From Sepiola atlantica (lineage: Eukaryota; Mollusca; Cephalopoda; Sepiida; Sepiolidae): 64,000 nucleotides of DNA. Within the stretch, counting starts at the first letter, position 1; the number at the start of each line of letters is the position of its first letter. The notes below the pieces were generated by a model that saw only the letters and a list, made by a program, of their open reading frames with translations, ran no database searches and was not told the DNA's origin. The position numbers and the translations under genes are program-made. The stretch covers positions 147,476,929 through 147,540,928 of the forward strand of contig OY744520.1 in assembly GCA_963556195.1 (NCBI GenBank). Direction: 5' to 3'. Below are positions 21,180-33,350 of the stretch, piece by piece.

Positions 21180-22438
21180 TAAAAACAGGTGATTTTCCAA
21201 GGATTCTGAGTGACAACAAATATACGTAGATTTACTTTCTGCTTCTTTTTGTTAACATTGTAGCTCACCCGGTGTTCTAGCTGATAAGGACCATTGTCTT
21301 TCTCACGAATTTGAGTGACAATAAGCCTTCGTAAAATTCCAGTACTATTTCTACCCTTCCAGTCGAGCCCGAATAATTGTATACTTTCCATCCTCTCAGC
21401 GCCTGAACAATCACTTTCCGTGGAAACAATATATATCAGTGTCATTGCGTTCTTTTAAGGCATGGTAAGTCTGCAGTTAGTGTAAATGTTCTCCATCTGT
21501 TCGGTTCATTGTATTTTTTTAGGTGTTATGTTATTTCAACTAATAGGTGATTGGTCAGCGCCACCTTGTCATGTAGTTTGTATTTTTGCACACTAGGTGT
21601 TTTTTAATATGACATTTCTTTTCATAGATTTTGTGCTTTGTATTGTGTCTATCTTCCGTTTTACTGTAATCTCGTCTCGTTCTTGTTTTCGTGTTTTTCA
21701 CAATGATTTATTGGGGTTCTAAAATGGTTGGTATCACAGTAGTTTTAATGTTTCATAGCTAACTTAGCTTTCGGGCAAATTCCATGGATTTACTTAGATT
21801 ATCTTTTATTATTATTTTTTTATTTTATATTTTATTATTGTTGCTCTATTAAAATAGTAATATAGAGTCGTTTATTTTCAGTACAAGCAAAAAAATAATT
21901 ATTTAATCCCACTACAAGATAATCCTGTTGATACACCGATTCATGTAACCGTTTAGCTTTGGCTATGATCGTGGGTCCACTGATTTTCATGCCCTCGGAG
22001 CATTTTTCTAGAAATCACCCATGAAGTTTCTCGTCCAATACAGTAGAAGATAGTTGACGAAAAAGATATTTTTTGCATTTATTTTATTGGCAGCTGATTG
22101 TGATCGGTCGAAAATTGTATCTTTAGAGATAAGTACATTATATAAAGTAGCTCTTCCAATAGTATATGATTCTATCAATTCACATGAAATTGGCAAAATC
22201 TCACGTTTTAGATTTACTTCAGAAGAGGATTCACTAACTTCACACATAATAGGCTTCATAATTCACAAATTAAATTATAACGTCTGAAAAAATACAACAT
22301 TTAAATTTGATATAAATTGAAAAAAACTGGCATTCAGTATGAGTGAATGAATATCGTGATCATTGGGATATGATACACTTATCTTTATCCGGCTGTCATG
22401 TTAGTCCGGTTGTGACTTTTCCGGTTATCAGAAACTCT

Positions 22439-22440
<2 letters not shown>
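21180..22440. other. AT-rich unassigned DNA
   Basis: Weakly T-rich and single-copy-looking. No supported gene or repeat. Confidence 0.4.

Positions 22441-22442
<2 letters not shown>

Positions 22443-22512
<70 letters not shown>
22443..22512. repeat. (TA)n microsatellite
   Basis: About 35 TA units, ending exactly at the hairpin element. Confidence 0.98.
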
Positions 22513-22514
<2 letters not shown>

Positions 22515-22715
22515 GAGGATTGAGGTAAAATACTTCGAACCATGTTAAGGATGCGATATTAATTCTATTATAAAAGAAAAGAAAAATCGAAACATTTCAT
22601 GAAAGTTTATAAAAAAAAGAAAAAATTGGTTTCAATTTTTCTTTTCTTTTATAATAAAATTAATATCGCATCCTTAACATGCTTCGAAGGTATTTATTTT
22701 ACCTCAATCCTCATT
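22513..22715. mobile_element. Hairpin MITE, ~80-bp inverted repeats
   Basis: Starts ATGAGGATTGAGGTAAAATA and ends with its reverse complement (TATTTTACCTCAATCCTCAT, with a short insertion in the right arm). The arms continue through TTAAGGATGCGATATTAATT. It is flanked by TA on both sides, as expected of a TA-targeting (Tc1/mariner-like) non-autonomous element. No coding capacity. Confidence 0.85.
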
Positions 22716-22759
22716 ATTAAATTTCATTTGGATGCTTAAAAAAAGTATTAACTTTTTGA

Positions 22760-22990
22760 ATCCATATATATATATATACATATGCATTTAAAAAGCATGC
22801 GCGTTAATCTCTCAAAGGCCCTTTCGACTATCATCTCGTCAGGAGAAAATCGATAGTTTTTAATCAATAATATCGTCGGAAGAAAGAGTAAAGGGGAATT
22901 AAATGTGCCAAAATTAACGATGGAGCGATTAAAAGAAGTGAATTTAATGATTTCGTAAAAGAACACGATTAAAAAGCACTACGTTAGGAG
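22760..22990. other. Repeat-poor complex segment
   Basis: Balanced, non-repetitive sequence with several TTAAT/ATTAA cores. It is a possible conserved non-coding element, judged only by texture. Confidence 0.25.
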
Positions 22991-23009
22991 GAAAAAAGAA
23001 GGGAGGGGT

Positions 23010-23360
23010 TCAAAGTTCCCCAAAGAGATTTAGCGATCTGACAAATTCCTTCTGCCGGCACAAGGAAGGTTTGCGAATAGCGATAGAGCCGGGTTCCAAT
23101 ATTTTCAAATGGTTCTTGGAATCTGCTCTATGCAAGACCTCAAAACGGTCTATTTTATAGCTATTGGCACAACTTGGGGTTTCAACCAAATACTGGCCAA
23201 TAGCAGAGTGCAAAGAATTAGAGGAGGGGTAACACAAGGATCCTACCCTTCCCTGACGCATTTTTGATGGAACGTGCTGGTTTATGCGGGTCTGCAAATG
23301 GAAGGAAGTGCGCCCTATATAGCCAGCATCACATTGCCATTTAAATTAGTATACAACATT
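23010..23360 (-). pseudogene. Penelope-like element fragment: GIY-YIG endonuclease domain
   Basis: The minus-strand frame reads VVY-stop-FKWQCDAGYIGRT, then RINQHVPSKMRQG, SAIGQYL and a C-terminal LCRQKEFVRSL before the stop at 23010. The VVY...YIGRT pair with downstream R and H is typical of the GIY-YIG nuclease at the C terminus of Penelope-like retroelements. One in-frame stop lies between VVY and FKW. The RT part is absent. A bacterial or host GIY-YIG gene is unlikely given the QHVP and RQKEF signatures. Confidence 0.7.
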
Positions 23361-23433
23361 ACTATAATCTGTATAGGCCACACTATCCTTACGAAAGGAA
23401 GGAAAAGTAGGTCTAGTAGCATGAACTAATCGT

Positions 23434-23524
23434 AAGGAAACAGAGTAATTAAGCTACACAGAGGCTCCCGCGTTTCATCTCCGGGGGAAATCTTGCATTA
23501 GTAATTGTTTCTACTCTGTTTCCT
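23434..23524 (-). repeat. Family T fragment bounded by inverted repeats
   Basis: TTAAGCTACACAGAGGCTCC then CGCGTTTCATCTCC is the family T body on the minus strand. GGAAACAGAGTA at about 23437 and TACTCTGTTTCC at about 23512 bound it as a short inverted pair. Confidence 0.65.
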
Positions 23525-23538
23525 TTCCTCAAAAGATT

Positions 23539-23555
23539 TATATATATATATATAC

Positions 23556-23588
<33 letters not shown>

Positions 23589-23602
23589 CATATATATACA
23601 CA

Positions 23603-23678
<76 letters not shown>

Positions 23679-23691
23679 CATATATATATAA
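23539..23691. repeat. Degenerate (TA)n array with CATA interruptions
   Basis: TA units with repeated ACATATATATAC interruptions and one CACACGC. Confidence 0.97.
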
Positions 23692-23779
23692 ACTGGGAAA
23701 AAGAAAGCGCAATGTGTATGACTTTTCGATGTTTTAATCTTCGCGTTTTCGAAGGGGTCAACGCATGAATTGCCAATCT

Positions 23780-24110
23780 CGATGCACTTATGCTAACATT
23801 GAAAATTGGCCGAACGAAGTAGATTGTCGTTCGCAGATCGGCGAAAATAAGGCTGTTGTCTAATTAGATAGAGATTGACCCGCAATAAATCTATTAACAC
23901 ATCCCGTCTTTATAGGCCGGCGTTAACATCCCCCCATACCCGTGTGCGCTTGCTTTTGTTACCCCCATTTGCTGGAAATGGCCCACCCTCGTTGACTTGC
24001 CACAATTCAATCCGTAATGATATCTTATTTGTTAATAGATTCCAATGACCGGCGTTGTTACCCAATTTCGCGCCATTTAACATTAATTTATGTAAACTGA
24101 GAAATAGCAA
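23780..24110. other. Repeat-poor complex segment, candidate conserved non-coding element
   Basis: Higher complexity and GC than its flanks. It contains paired GGCCGGCGTTAACA (23916) and GACCGGCGTTGTTACC (24048) and ATTA-type cores. There is no coding frame. Confidence 0.3.
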
Positions 24111-24124
24111 AAACGTATTTTATT

Positions 24125-24535
24125 AAGAGGCGTCCATTTAATCTGCGCGTTAGCGATGATAAATGCTATTTCGATCTTAAACATGATGTACTGATGCGAA
24201 TATCATTTCAAACATAAACGTGATAGATTGACAGTTACTCTTACAGCAATACTTGGACGCATCTAAAAATATGCGTCCATTCAATATGTGCGTTTTGCGC
24301 TGATGATTTCAAAATTGAGCTTGACAGACGAAACTACTTAATACGTAAGCCTGATTGACCGACGGAAATGAGATTTTAAACATAGACGTAAAACATCAAT
24401 AAAATACGATTTCAAAATTATGCGTGATAGACTAAGGAATATGCTATTTCAACAGACTGAACAAGCCGAGGAACCGATAGAGCATTTGGTGATAAGAATG
24501 CTATTTACAACTTATGCGTGACAGACGAACATCCC
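24125..24535 (+). repeat. GACAGAC repeat family (R-C) array
   Basis: Starts AGGCGTCCATTTAATCTGCG and repeats the ATGCTATTT...AAC(T)TA(T/A)GCGTGA(C/T)AGAC motif in degenerate form about six to seven times. A second TGCGTCCATTCAATATGTGC block is at about 24270. Related arrays: 15690, 25745, 34440, 45490. Confidence 0.75.
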
Positions 24536-24561
24536 TGCTTGATAAAGAACAATGTGTATTT

Positions 24562-24564
<3 letters not shown>

Positions 24565-24610
<46 letters not shown>
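24565..24610. repeat. (TA)n microsatellite
   Basis: About 23 TA units, ending at the mariner-type MITE. Confidence 0.97.
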
Positions 24611-24611
<1 letters not shown>

Positions 24612-24614
<3 letters not shown>

Positions 24615-24741
24615 GGTGAGCCAAAAGTACGTGGCCAGTAAAAAACATCTTCCTTCTTGATTTACACATCTTTGAAGTCTGCCTCCCATGCTTCGACAAA
24701 TAAATGTTTTTTTACTGTCCACCTACTTTTGGCTCACCCTG
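24612..24741. mobile_element. mariner-type MITE, 130 bp
   Basis: The left end CAGGGTGAGCCAAAAGTACG and right end AGGTGGACAG...TTGGCTCACCCTG are near-perfect inverted repeats of about 34 bp (two to three mismatches). TA lies on each side (24610-24611 and 24742-24743), the target duplication of Tc1/mariner elements. The CAGGGTG...CCAAAAGTA end is mariner-like. The roughly 60-bp centre has no coding capacity, so it would depend on a transposase elsewhere. Confidence 0.92.
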
Positions 24742-24742
24742 T

Positions 24743-25026
24743 ATATATTAGTATTTCATGTATCCACATAAAATTTTAAAAGGAGATATAATTTTGTATG
24801 TATCAATTTTCAGTATTTACTTAAACAGTAGTAACGTAGTAAGCTATGAAAATATATTTATGGCAATTAAGCTACACAGAGGCTCCCGCGTTTCATCCCG
24901 GAGGGAATCTTCAGACTAAAATGCAAAAATAACTCCATGCATTTTAGCCTGAAGTTCCCCCCCCCCCGGGGATGAAACGCGGGAGCCTCTGTGTAGTTTA
25001 CTTGCCATAAATATATTTGCATAGCT

Positions 25027-25028
<2 letters not shown>
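24743..25028. repeat. Family T unit with ~60-bp inverted arms
   Basis: TTAGTATTTCATGTATCCAC and TATCAATTTTCAGTATTTAC are followed by a palindrome. ATGGCAATTAAGCTACACAG at about 24860 and its inverted form at about 24991-25010 enclose GCTCCCGCGTTTCATCCC arms and a 40-bp centre. It ends at (TA)n. It is the best preserved copy and shares all blocks with 262-443. Confidence 0.85.

Positions 25029-25078
<50 letters not shown>
25028..25078. repeat. (TA)n microsatellite
   Basis: About 25 TA units, the tail of the family T unit. Confidence 0.97.
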
Positions 25079-25081
<3 letters not shown>

Positions 25082-25744
25082 TAACGTAAATACAATTTAA
25101 CATGTGACACTAATTTTTGCGCTCAGGAATTTAAATCGTAAACGTTCTTCTGTAACTGCACCGGTTGATTGTTTCGACGTCTAACGACTACACATGGAGT
25201 TCTCGGCTGCTTTTTGAAGTTTTTCTAGATTTGTGTTCGTTTAGTCACTGTTATCTGAAGATGATTCGACGAAGAATCTACGAAAAGTCGAATGTTTTAG
25301 TAATACTTCTGGAACATTCATTAATCTTTGTACTTTTGACACGAAAAAAATTGATAAAATGTAAAAAAATGGTATAAACAAGCAGTTTAATTCTGTTATG
25401 TTTAACAATGTTTGCTTACAATTGTTGCGTCACACAAAAGTTAACGAGTAAAAAACTGTCGGACGGATCAATTTTAATTACTTAGTGGAATTGAGAAAGC
25501 TTAAAGCAATTCAGATTTCTATAATAAAACGTCTTCTTTTTATTTTATTTTCGCTTTATATACCGATTTATACGTATTTTGTCTTTTTTTCTTTTACTAA
25601 ACATTCCAGTTTGAGACGTTTCCGTTCCTTTTAAAAAAATTTTTTTAACCTCACCGGTTCAGACGTTATTTTTGACGGAGGATTCACATTCGTTCTGCTA
25701 TAAAAACATTAAAGACCGACTGATCGATTAACAATCTTATAGAA

Positions 25745-26040
25745 ATTCTTAAAAGTGTGCGTTTAGCAATGAGAATGCTATTTTAAACAAGCGTAATGAA
25801 CGTAAATTCTATTTGAAATTTAAGCGTGTCAGACCGACTAAGCGACATGCAGTCGTACAGAGATGCTTCGCCGTGTCTAAAATAAGACGCATCTATTTAA
25901 TCTGCGCGTTACAAGATTTTAAATAATCTTTCGAACTGAAGTGTGACATACGGACGGGCGACCATACAGACGGACTAAACCCCTTATTTTAATACGTGGA
26001 CACATCTAAAATATGTCAGACGAATTGACATGTCTTAGAA
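25745..26040 (+). repeat. GACAGAC repeat family (R-C) array
   Basis: AATGCTATTTTAAACAAGCG, GAAATTTAAGCGTGTCAGAC, a GACGCATCTATTTAATCTGC block and GAAGTGTGACATACGGACG follow the same order as the array at 24125-24535. Confidence 0.7.
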
Positions 26041-26530
26041 AAGTGCCATTAAACGGAATTAGGTTCCGAGTAATATTTCCGAACGACGGCGGCTCCATTG
26101 ATGACAATCGATTGAAAAATCCGGGCCGATTATAGGCATTGCGAAAACGAGGAAAACCTTTCTAACCTCACGCGCCACCATCCATTTTCCATGTTTCATT
26201 ATGGGCTTCTATCAATGCCGCATAAAAACCGTATTTGCGACTGATTGTCACCTTGTAGAAAAGCTGTGACCTCATCGGGTCGCAATCTTATTGAGGACAC
26301 AAGGCCTCATCAGAAAGAGGTTGGTACAACGTCGCTCACCACAATCACTTTTCTTCCCGCCAATTTGCAATGTCCGCTTCCAAATTAATATGGCGATTCC
26401 AGAACGATTAAAAATTAAATAGGTTTGCCGAAAGATGGCTAACGGATTTAGTCGGATCTATTAGGTTTAATTGAAGTTGAATTATTATGAGAAAGGTTCC
26501 GTTTGGGGGATTTGACCATCAAATATCATA
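26040..26530. other. Repeat-poor complex segment
   Basis: Balanced base composition, with no frame and no repeat seen. Candidate regulatory or ancient single-copy DNA. Confidence 0.3.
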
Positions 26531-28055
26531 ATGCATATGAACAATTTCCATCAATGTAAATTCCTGATCATTAAAAATACACTTCTTCTTGATTTTCTCT
26601 GTATTCCTTTAATAAAATTATTCACAATGCATTTATATTTTAATATAACACCTCTATTACATTATTACACTCTCCGTAAAGAAATTAAAGAGAAGATTAA
26701 GCTTCGCCAGTGTTCAAACTAATATTTATATAAAATCATAGCATAACGTCAGTGATATAATTTTTCATATATAAATTTGATTAATTTCTGATAAGCTAAA
26801 AAATAAAAGCTACCGTAGAATTCTTAATTTAAAGTGAAGGATTTATTTCCGAATTGATTTCAGATAGTGCGGGTTGTCTGACTTGCTATTTGCTTTCCGA
26901 TGTAAATCATTATAATGCCTTTTTTATTTCAATATGATAATAAAGAACTGAGCTATCGCCAATTAAAAAAAACACGACCCATTTCTGATGATGACATAAA
27001 AAACACCAACCGTAGACTTTGCTATTTTATTGTTGTCTTTAATTGTTGTTCTTTGCAGTGTGTGACGCAGTTTGACGGACTATTTAACATCAAATACGTT
27101 AGTGGAAGTGTAATGACTACAAATGAATCTGAAAGAGTACAACCGTCATTCACATATAAATTTTAAAGGATTTCACCACGAAAACTGGCTTTAATAAGAA
27201 ACAAAGACAGAAAACGTCTCAGACTGGAAAGTTGATAAAAGAAAAAGGAAAGAAAACACTTATATATAGAGAGAGTTTCAATATATTCTTTATCCTAATT
27301 TTTCTTAGTGTTTACTGATATCTCTATTAGTATGTAAAGCAGAAAGAAGAAAAAAGAATGAAAACCTCCCCTTATGATAATAGATTTATGTTATCCTTTT
27401 CCTTATTCGCCGAGCAAACGTTTGTGTGATCTGACGGATATATAATTACAAATCAATACGAATAGCTCTTTACTATAGAATGGAAGATTCTCGCTTTCAT
27501 TACCGACTACATATTCACATTACGAGCTGTACCCACACTGCGTTTTATTCTTGTTTCGCTTTTCTTTAAAACCATATCGTTAGTTAAATTTAATTGTTAC
27601 GGCATAATTTGATCATTAATAAAACGATAACTGATTTTGTCACAGTAATGTTTTAATCTCCATTTAGCCTCCAAAACTTTCAATTTTTTATTACTTAAGG
27701 ATTTGCTAAGAATTTTAAAGCAAGTTTAAATATCCTTTTATTAAACAGTTCAGATGCTTCCAAATTCTTTTCATATTTTGAAGGGTGACAATGTAATTAT
27801 TTCTTTTTAATTAACAAAAGATTAAAAGTGAATTGCATTTTGGTTGATTTACTTTTGTAATTAAAGTACTTTTTAAATAGGATTTTAGAACATTTGTTTT
27901 ATTTTGCACTATTCAATAAAAAGCAAATAAAAATATTAATTCAAGTTGTCTCTTAATGTTATTCATATAGAGAGTTTCAATATATTCTTATCATCATTTT
28001 TCTTAGTGTTTACTGATATCTCTATTCATGTAATGTTAAGTATCTGCATATGTTT
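26530..28055. other. AT-rich DNA with a ~60-bp direct repeat
   Basis: GAGAGTTTCAATATATTCTT and TTTCTTAGTGTTTACTGATA then TCTCTATT occur at about 27268-27328 and again at about 27968-28026. The rest is unassigned. Confidence 0.6.
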
Positions 28056-28059
28056 ATAT

Positions 28060-28645
28060 ATTTGTATGTACAGGATTCACTCATAAACTAATTGACTGAT
28101 CCTTATGACATTTTTACACAGCTACTAGGCGTAAGCGATCGTAAAGTGGGTTATATTTAGTCTAATTTATTTCAGGCAGAAGCGGTAAAGGGGGTGAAAA
28201 TCCTTCGTTAAAATTAAGACACCTCCGATTTTTGTGAAATTTTGACATTAGGTATTAGGCATCAATTAATAAATAGTCACAAATTTTAAGTTTCTATGTG
28301 ATATTTTAAAGTGATTTTAGGAGGCATCATATGGACACAACCTCTCGTTTGAAAATTAAAATATTTCAGATTTGCATTGAATTTCATCCATACCCATTAG
28401 ACACAACTTAAGCATGATCCACTTAATTTTTTGTTTTCTAAAGAAGCTTAAGCATTAAATTTTATACATCATCCAGAGTAAAAATCGTGTAATATATTTT
28501 GATCACAATTGGAATAAGGATTCTAGAGATAAAGCTTACTCTCCTTATATCTTGAATTTAATCTTCATAAGGGAATATACAATTTTTGCAAACCGGTTCT
28601 GTTCGGGGTAATACTTTTACCAGTTCTGAGACGGGTATTAAAGTT
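28060..28645 (-). repeat. Dispersed repeat R-B, minus copy
   Basis: Its reverse complement aligns by eye with 37686-38240. Shared blocks are CCCCGAACAGAACCG, TGCAAATCTG, AAAATTTCAC(A/C)AAAATC, ATTA(G/A)ACTAAATATAA and TCAATTAGTT. Divergence is substantial with indels. No coding frame is common to both copies. Confidence 0.7.
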
Positions 28646-28877
28646 ATACATATAATATACCTACTTTGACGATAACGCTTGTATTGATTCCTGACCATTG
28701 ACAATCGTTGTCTTCCTGATTTCTAATGTATTCTTATCCTAAAATCATTAATAATGGATTGACATTATAAAAAATGTCCTTATTTGTCAAATCATGCGTA
28801 CTGTATATTCCTGAACTCTAACATTACCTTTTTCCGTGCTTCTCAATGTATTTTCATAGAAAAATCATCAACAATAA

Positions 28878-28880
<3 letters not shown>

Positions 28881-28976
<96 letters not shown>

Positions 28977-29003
28977 TGTTGTTACTACTACTACTACTAC
29001 TAC

Positions 29004-29035
<32 letters not shown>

Positions 29036-29070
29036 TAGTGATGTTGCTGCTGATGATAATAATAACAATC
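28881..29070. repeat. Compound microsatellite (AC)n(ATC)n(ACT)n(AAT)n
   Basis: (AC)n at 28881-28927 runs into (CAT)n to about 28975, then (ACT)n, (AAT)n and (GAT) units with a GTTGCTGCTG interruption. Confidence 0.97.
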
Positions 29071-30060
29071 ATGTAGGTCCAGTAGTTCCAGTAGTTCAAG
29101 TAATGCTTGTCTTACTTCCTGACGTATCAGGTAATCACTCTGTGTTGATTTTCATTTTACTCCTGTATTAAAATAATTAAAGATTCAGGTATGATCGCTA
29201 ATCTACAAGCAACGTCCGATTAATACTTGACCAATGATAACTTTTTTTTCATTCTGTTATGGATTAGCTTCTTATCATAAAACCATTCGTAATGTACTGG
29301 AATGAAACATGTAATAGTCGTATTCTATCGAGGGATGTACTGAAACGGATACTAAAATCGACTGACGATCTGAACGTGCTAAGTTTGAATCCAGCACGTT
29401 CGCTATGAATGTTGGAAACCTTCACGTGGTTCAGCATTTAGGTAACTGATCATAGAATTAACTGGAGAAACGAATGCCAACAACAGAATCGAGCCGGTCA
29501 AAAGTTCTTCTATGCTGATTATTACGAATTTACTCTCGCTTTTGACCAGTAATAACGGCCATCAATACTGAACACTTGTAATACCTTTCGTTTGGATCTA
29601 TTAAGCAATTCTACGGTAAAATCACAAACATTACCTTATACATATTATTTCCTGGTTCTTTCAGAAATGCTTACTTTAATTTCCTCGAAATGACAATCGT
29701 TTTTGTTTCTTATTTCCAATGCATTATTAATAATGTATTCACATGTTACACATATTATCCCTTTTTTAACAACTCAGTTGCGTTCATAGGCAATTCTAAC
29801 ACAATGGGACATATAATTCTAAATTTATGAATGAATATTATAATTACGAACAATACATTTAGTTTTGCAACAAGAGACAAAGGCAAAGAGCCAATCCGAT
29901 TTATGCAGGTTCCCCTTCTGATAGGATAGAACCAATACAATTAGAATATCTTTATTAATGATATAATCATCTAAAAGCTTTTCAGATTACCGATTAAATC
30001 ACACATTGCTATTCATTTTACTATGAAATTGCTTGACAAGTCAGCCAAAAAGATATTATC
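29070..30060. other. AT-rich unassigned DNA
   Basis: No frame, tRNA or family recognised. Confidence 0.4.
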
Positions 30061-30080
30061 TGTTTCCAGAACTCAGACTG

Positions 30081-30084
<4 letters not shown>

Positions 30085-30111
<27 letters not shown>

Positions 30112-30135
30112 AACAGAAATAGAGAGACAGAGAGA
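30085..30135. repeat. (GA)n microsatellite
   Basis: GA units with AAAC and CAGA interruptions. Confidence 0.93.
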
Positions 30136-30399
30136 AAGGAAGAGAACGATAGCTAACAAATGTATAATGAACAGGCATGGCTAATTTTCCTCCAAAAGAA
30201 ATCATTTGTTTTTTCTGTTTTTTTTTTCAGAATCTCTATTTGTAACACAATTCAAAACTTAACAAATAACATTACATGACACATTTACACTATTCGTGTT
30301 ATGCAGCGTTGTAATTACCTACTAGTCACAATCCTCAAGTGTTTTCGTTCTCTCTGTACAAGGGTTTGTCAAGACAACATGACATGAGGATACTTCACC

Positions 30400-30830
30400 C
30401 TACAAGTGAACCCTACCCAAACATTCAAAATAGCATCGTATATGAAGGCCAAATAAGATCCTTTCAACACGGCTAGATACTGGCTCATACGAAGAATAGT
30501 GCACCTTTTCCAAGTAATGTAACCTCAAGTAACAACATTTAGCTCGATACTCCACCAGACAAGATGCATTCTTATCCAGGAATCCGGTAAGACCAAGAGA
30601 CTCCAAGAAATATATACTATAACATAGCTTACTGGTCAATTGGGGAGAAGAAAATTAATGTTCTTGATTTCTTTAGTATGTCAACGTTTAGCAGGTAAAA
30701 TAGAACTTTAATGGAATATTTGAATATCTATGTATATCATATAGAGATCAAGTGTTAGCCTCGTGAAAAGGTCCCTTGATTTCTGAGAATTTCGACTGAA
30801 GTAAACTCAAACAAGAAGTGAAACACTATT
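30400..30830. repeat. Dispersed repeat R-A, copy 1
   Basis: Shares ordered blocks with 36930-37290: GATACTCCACCAGACAAGAT, AGAAATATATACTATAACA, TATCTATGTAT, ATATAGAGATCAAGTGTTAG and CCTTGATTTCTGAGAA. A minus-strand frame of 79 codons (30400-30639) is open here but broken in the second copy. Confidence 0.75.
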
Positions 30831-33290
30831 ATCAATGTTCATCTGAAATTCTGTACTTCATATTTCATCCGATAGTTCAGAAAAAAGCTTCTCAAATTCA
30901 TGCTTATCTTAACTTCTGAATTCATATAATTTCATCGTAAAATGTTCTACGTAATCGCTCTTCTTAAGTTGATTTGGCAACTTCCAAACAGATATTACTC
31001 TATCAGCAAAAAATACATTCTTTAATAGTTTTTGTAATCTTCCATTATAAAATGTGTTACGTAGTTTCTAATTATTATTTCCAAACACGCACACGAAATA
31101 CGTGTCAAATTATCACACCTCTTTTGCAGTGTCATTACAATTGCTGTTTTTAAATACATGGAATCTCTTCATATGCTTCCTCGCCAATTCTTAAACAATT
31201 TAGTTATTGCCTGGATTAAGTATTTCAGTATAAAATACTTTAGAATATATTTCATAGGTCTTATACATTTGCTAACACACAACTTGGACAACATTTGTTC
31301 ATTAATAATTTGCGTTGTTCCCCTCTCCATAACAACTTTCGTGCAGTTAAACGAACTCTTCTAAAGAATCAGCAAATTGAAAAAAAAAGGCTGGTACAAA
31401 TTTGTTGCAGCTTGTGTATTTATTATTCACACGTTTCATCATTTTTACTTGACTAAAATCTTTGTTGTTTATTTCAGTTTTTGACTACCTTAAAGTATTC
31501 ATTGTTCGCTACATTTGAATTTTTTATTCTAAGAACAAATTCATGTGTTCTTTTTTTCTCTTAGTCTCTATTATTTATCATTAAACATTTTTTCCCCGAT
31601 TTACTTCATTATTTCATTAAACCTCTTCTTACTATATCTATTCTAGGATTATTTATTTTCTCTCTCTTAAAAAGAAACTTTTATTAATGATCTTAGAATT
31701 ATTTTCATTATTTCCGTTTAGATATGTGTAATTACAAAATAATTCATAAAATATATTTTTCCTCTTTTTTTTGTGACCGTAATTCTCAGATTTTATTTTA
31801 TTTGTTTCAAATTCAAAACAAGTTAGTCATTTTCAATCTGTTATTTTCTAACATGGTAACTTTGTAAGTCTTTGCACACCTACACATTGAACCCGCTACC
31901 ATTTATCACAGAATATACACATTATTTAGTAAAGTAAAATGCCTGGAACGATATGCATTTCATTGATAGGACCTTGACAGATTTAGAACTCCGGTTCAAA
32001 GTGTAACTGGAAATAATGGTCACTGGTTACATCATGCTCATCAAAGCCTCCTAAATTGGGGCCTTACAACCAAATGCACTTCAAGGTTGTACTTAAAGTC
32101 TTATTGAATTGGTAAGAACATAATGTAGATTCTTGGTATCTATTATAAATCAGATTAACTCTATAAGTATTAATAGAAACTTTTAAAAAACATCCCAATC
32201 AACACATTAATGCAGGGACAACTTTTTTTTATTCAAACACAAAAAAAAACTCTTACGTTCATTTTTCCTTTAGATATTTTCAGTGTGTTTTATGAATGTA
32301 AATATTTCACAGGATTTTACTTTTTACCAAAACAAATTCATGGACAAGTTTCGTTAAATAAAGGTAGAGCAACTAAAATTACTATAAATCATCTTCGATA
32401 TTTTACCAAATGAAATGAAGTCACGCAATAGAAAAGTAATGCGTTAAGGCATAATTATTACACATCTCATTTAAATCAAATAATTATTATGATTTTTAAA
32501 CAAAAATCTTGTAATTCAATTAATATTTCAAATTACTGATGCGTAATACAATTTGAATATACTTAGTTAAAGAATAATGAATTTACTCGATAAATGAAAC
32601 ATCGATATTTAAATTTAAAAAATACTCTTGATAATTAATTAAGATCGATACAGCGGATAATTGGTTTAAATGAAACCAATCAAGAAAATCAATCAATCAA
32701 TTAAATTCTGACAACAAAGAACGGATACTTCTTCACCAACCTGATTTCAGATGAATTCATTAAGGAAAATCAACCAAGGACATGTTTAGTTCTAATTAAA
32801 ATAACAAGAACCATTGTTGAGAATCGCAGAGTTTCTTCAGCTTATCAAATATTTCTGTATTTATGTATGTAAAAAGATTTTGTTTATTTTTTCGAATTTT
32901 GTGTTTGAATCCTTTCTTTTACTTAAACGCTTTATTTAGTTTGGTTTGTCCATTTTACGGAATATCAACACTGTTTTAGTTTATTTGATACAATAACACA
33001 ATGTATATTGGAAACGATTCAGTGTAGACAACTAATTAATTTCAACCTGACTTTCTGGTAGTTGTGTCACGATAAAAATAGCGTTTTTTTGTCATCTACT
33101 TAACCAGTTAAGAGGTAGACTTTTTTGTCAGTCAACCTCGTAAATCCTTATTTCCCTATTCGTCTCTTTAAGTGTTTACTTTTTGACTAGCCTGTTTTGT
33201 GTCCAGGGGATTTAACGTGGCTGGTGGGGACTCTTTCATGCTTGATTGTCTTGAAGTGATTCTACCTTCCTTTTCTTTTTTTATTATTAT
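30830..33290. other. AT-rich unassigned DNA
   Basis: Long stretch without supported genes. Frames shorter than 70 codons are at the level expected by chance. Nothing with clear repeat structure was seen. Confidence 0.45.
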
Positions 33291-33350
33291 GATTAGCTCC
33301 TTACATCAAGTGGCTTCATGCCTTGTCTCGAGCGACTTACAAAAAAAAAA
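33291..33350 (+). repeat. LINE 3' tail fragment
   Basis: TTAGCTCCTTACATCAAGTG then GCTTCATGCCTTGTCTCGAG, ending in A10. It matches the 3' end of the LINE at 60243-60307 and the inverted fragment at 45144-45182, as expected of strongly 5'-truncated insertions. Confidence 0.7.

Noticed and set aside
28784..29099. His/Ile/Met-rich frames of 74-81 codons
   Set aside because: Translation of the compound microsatellite.
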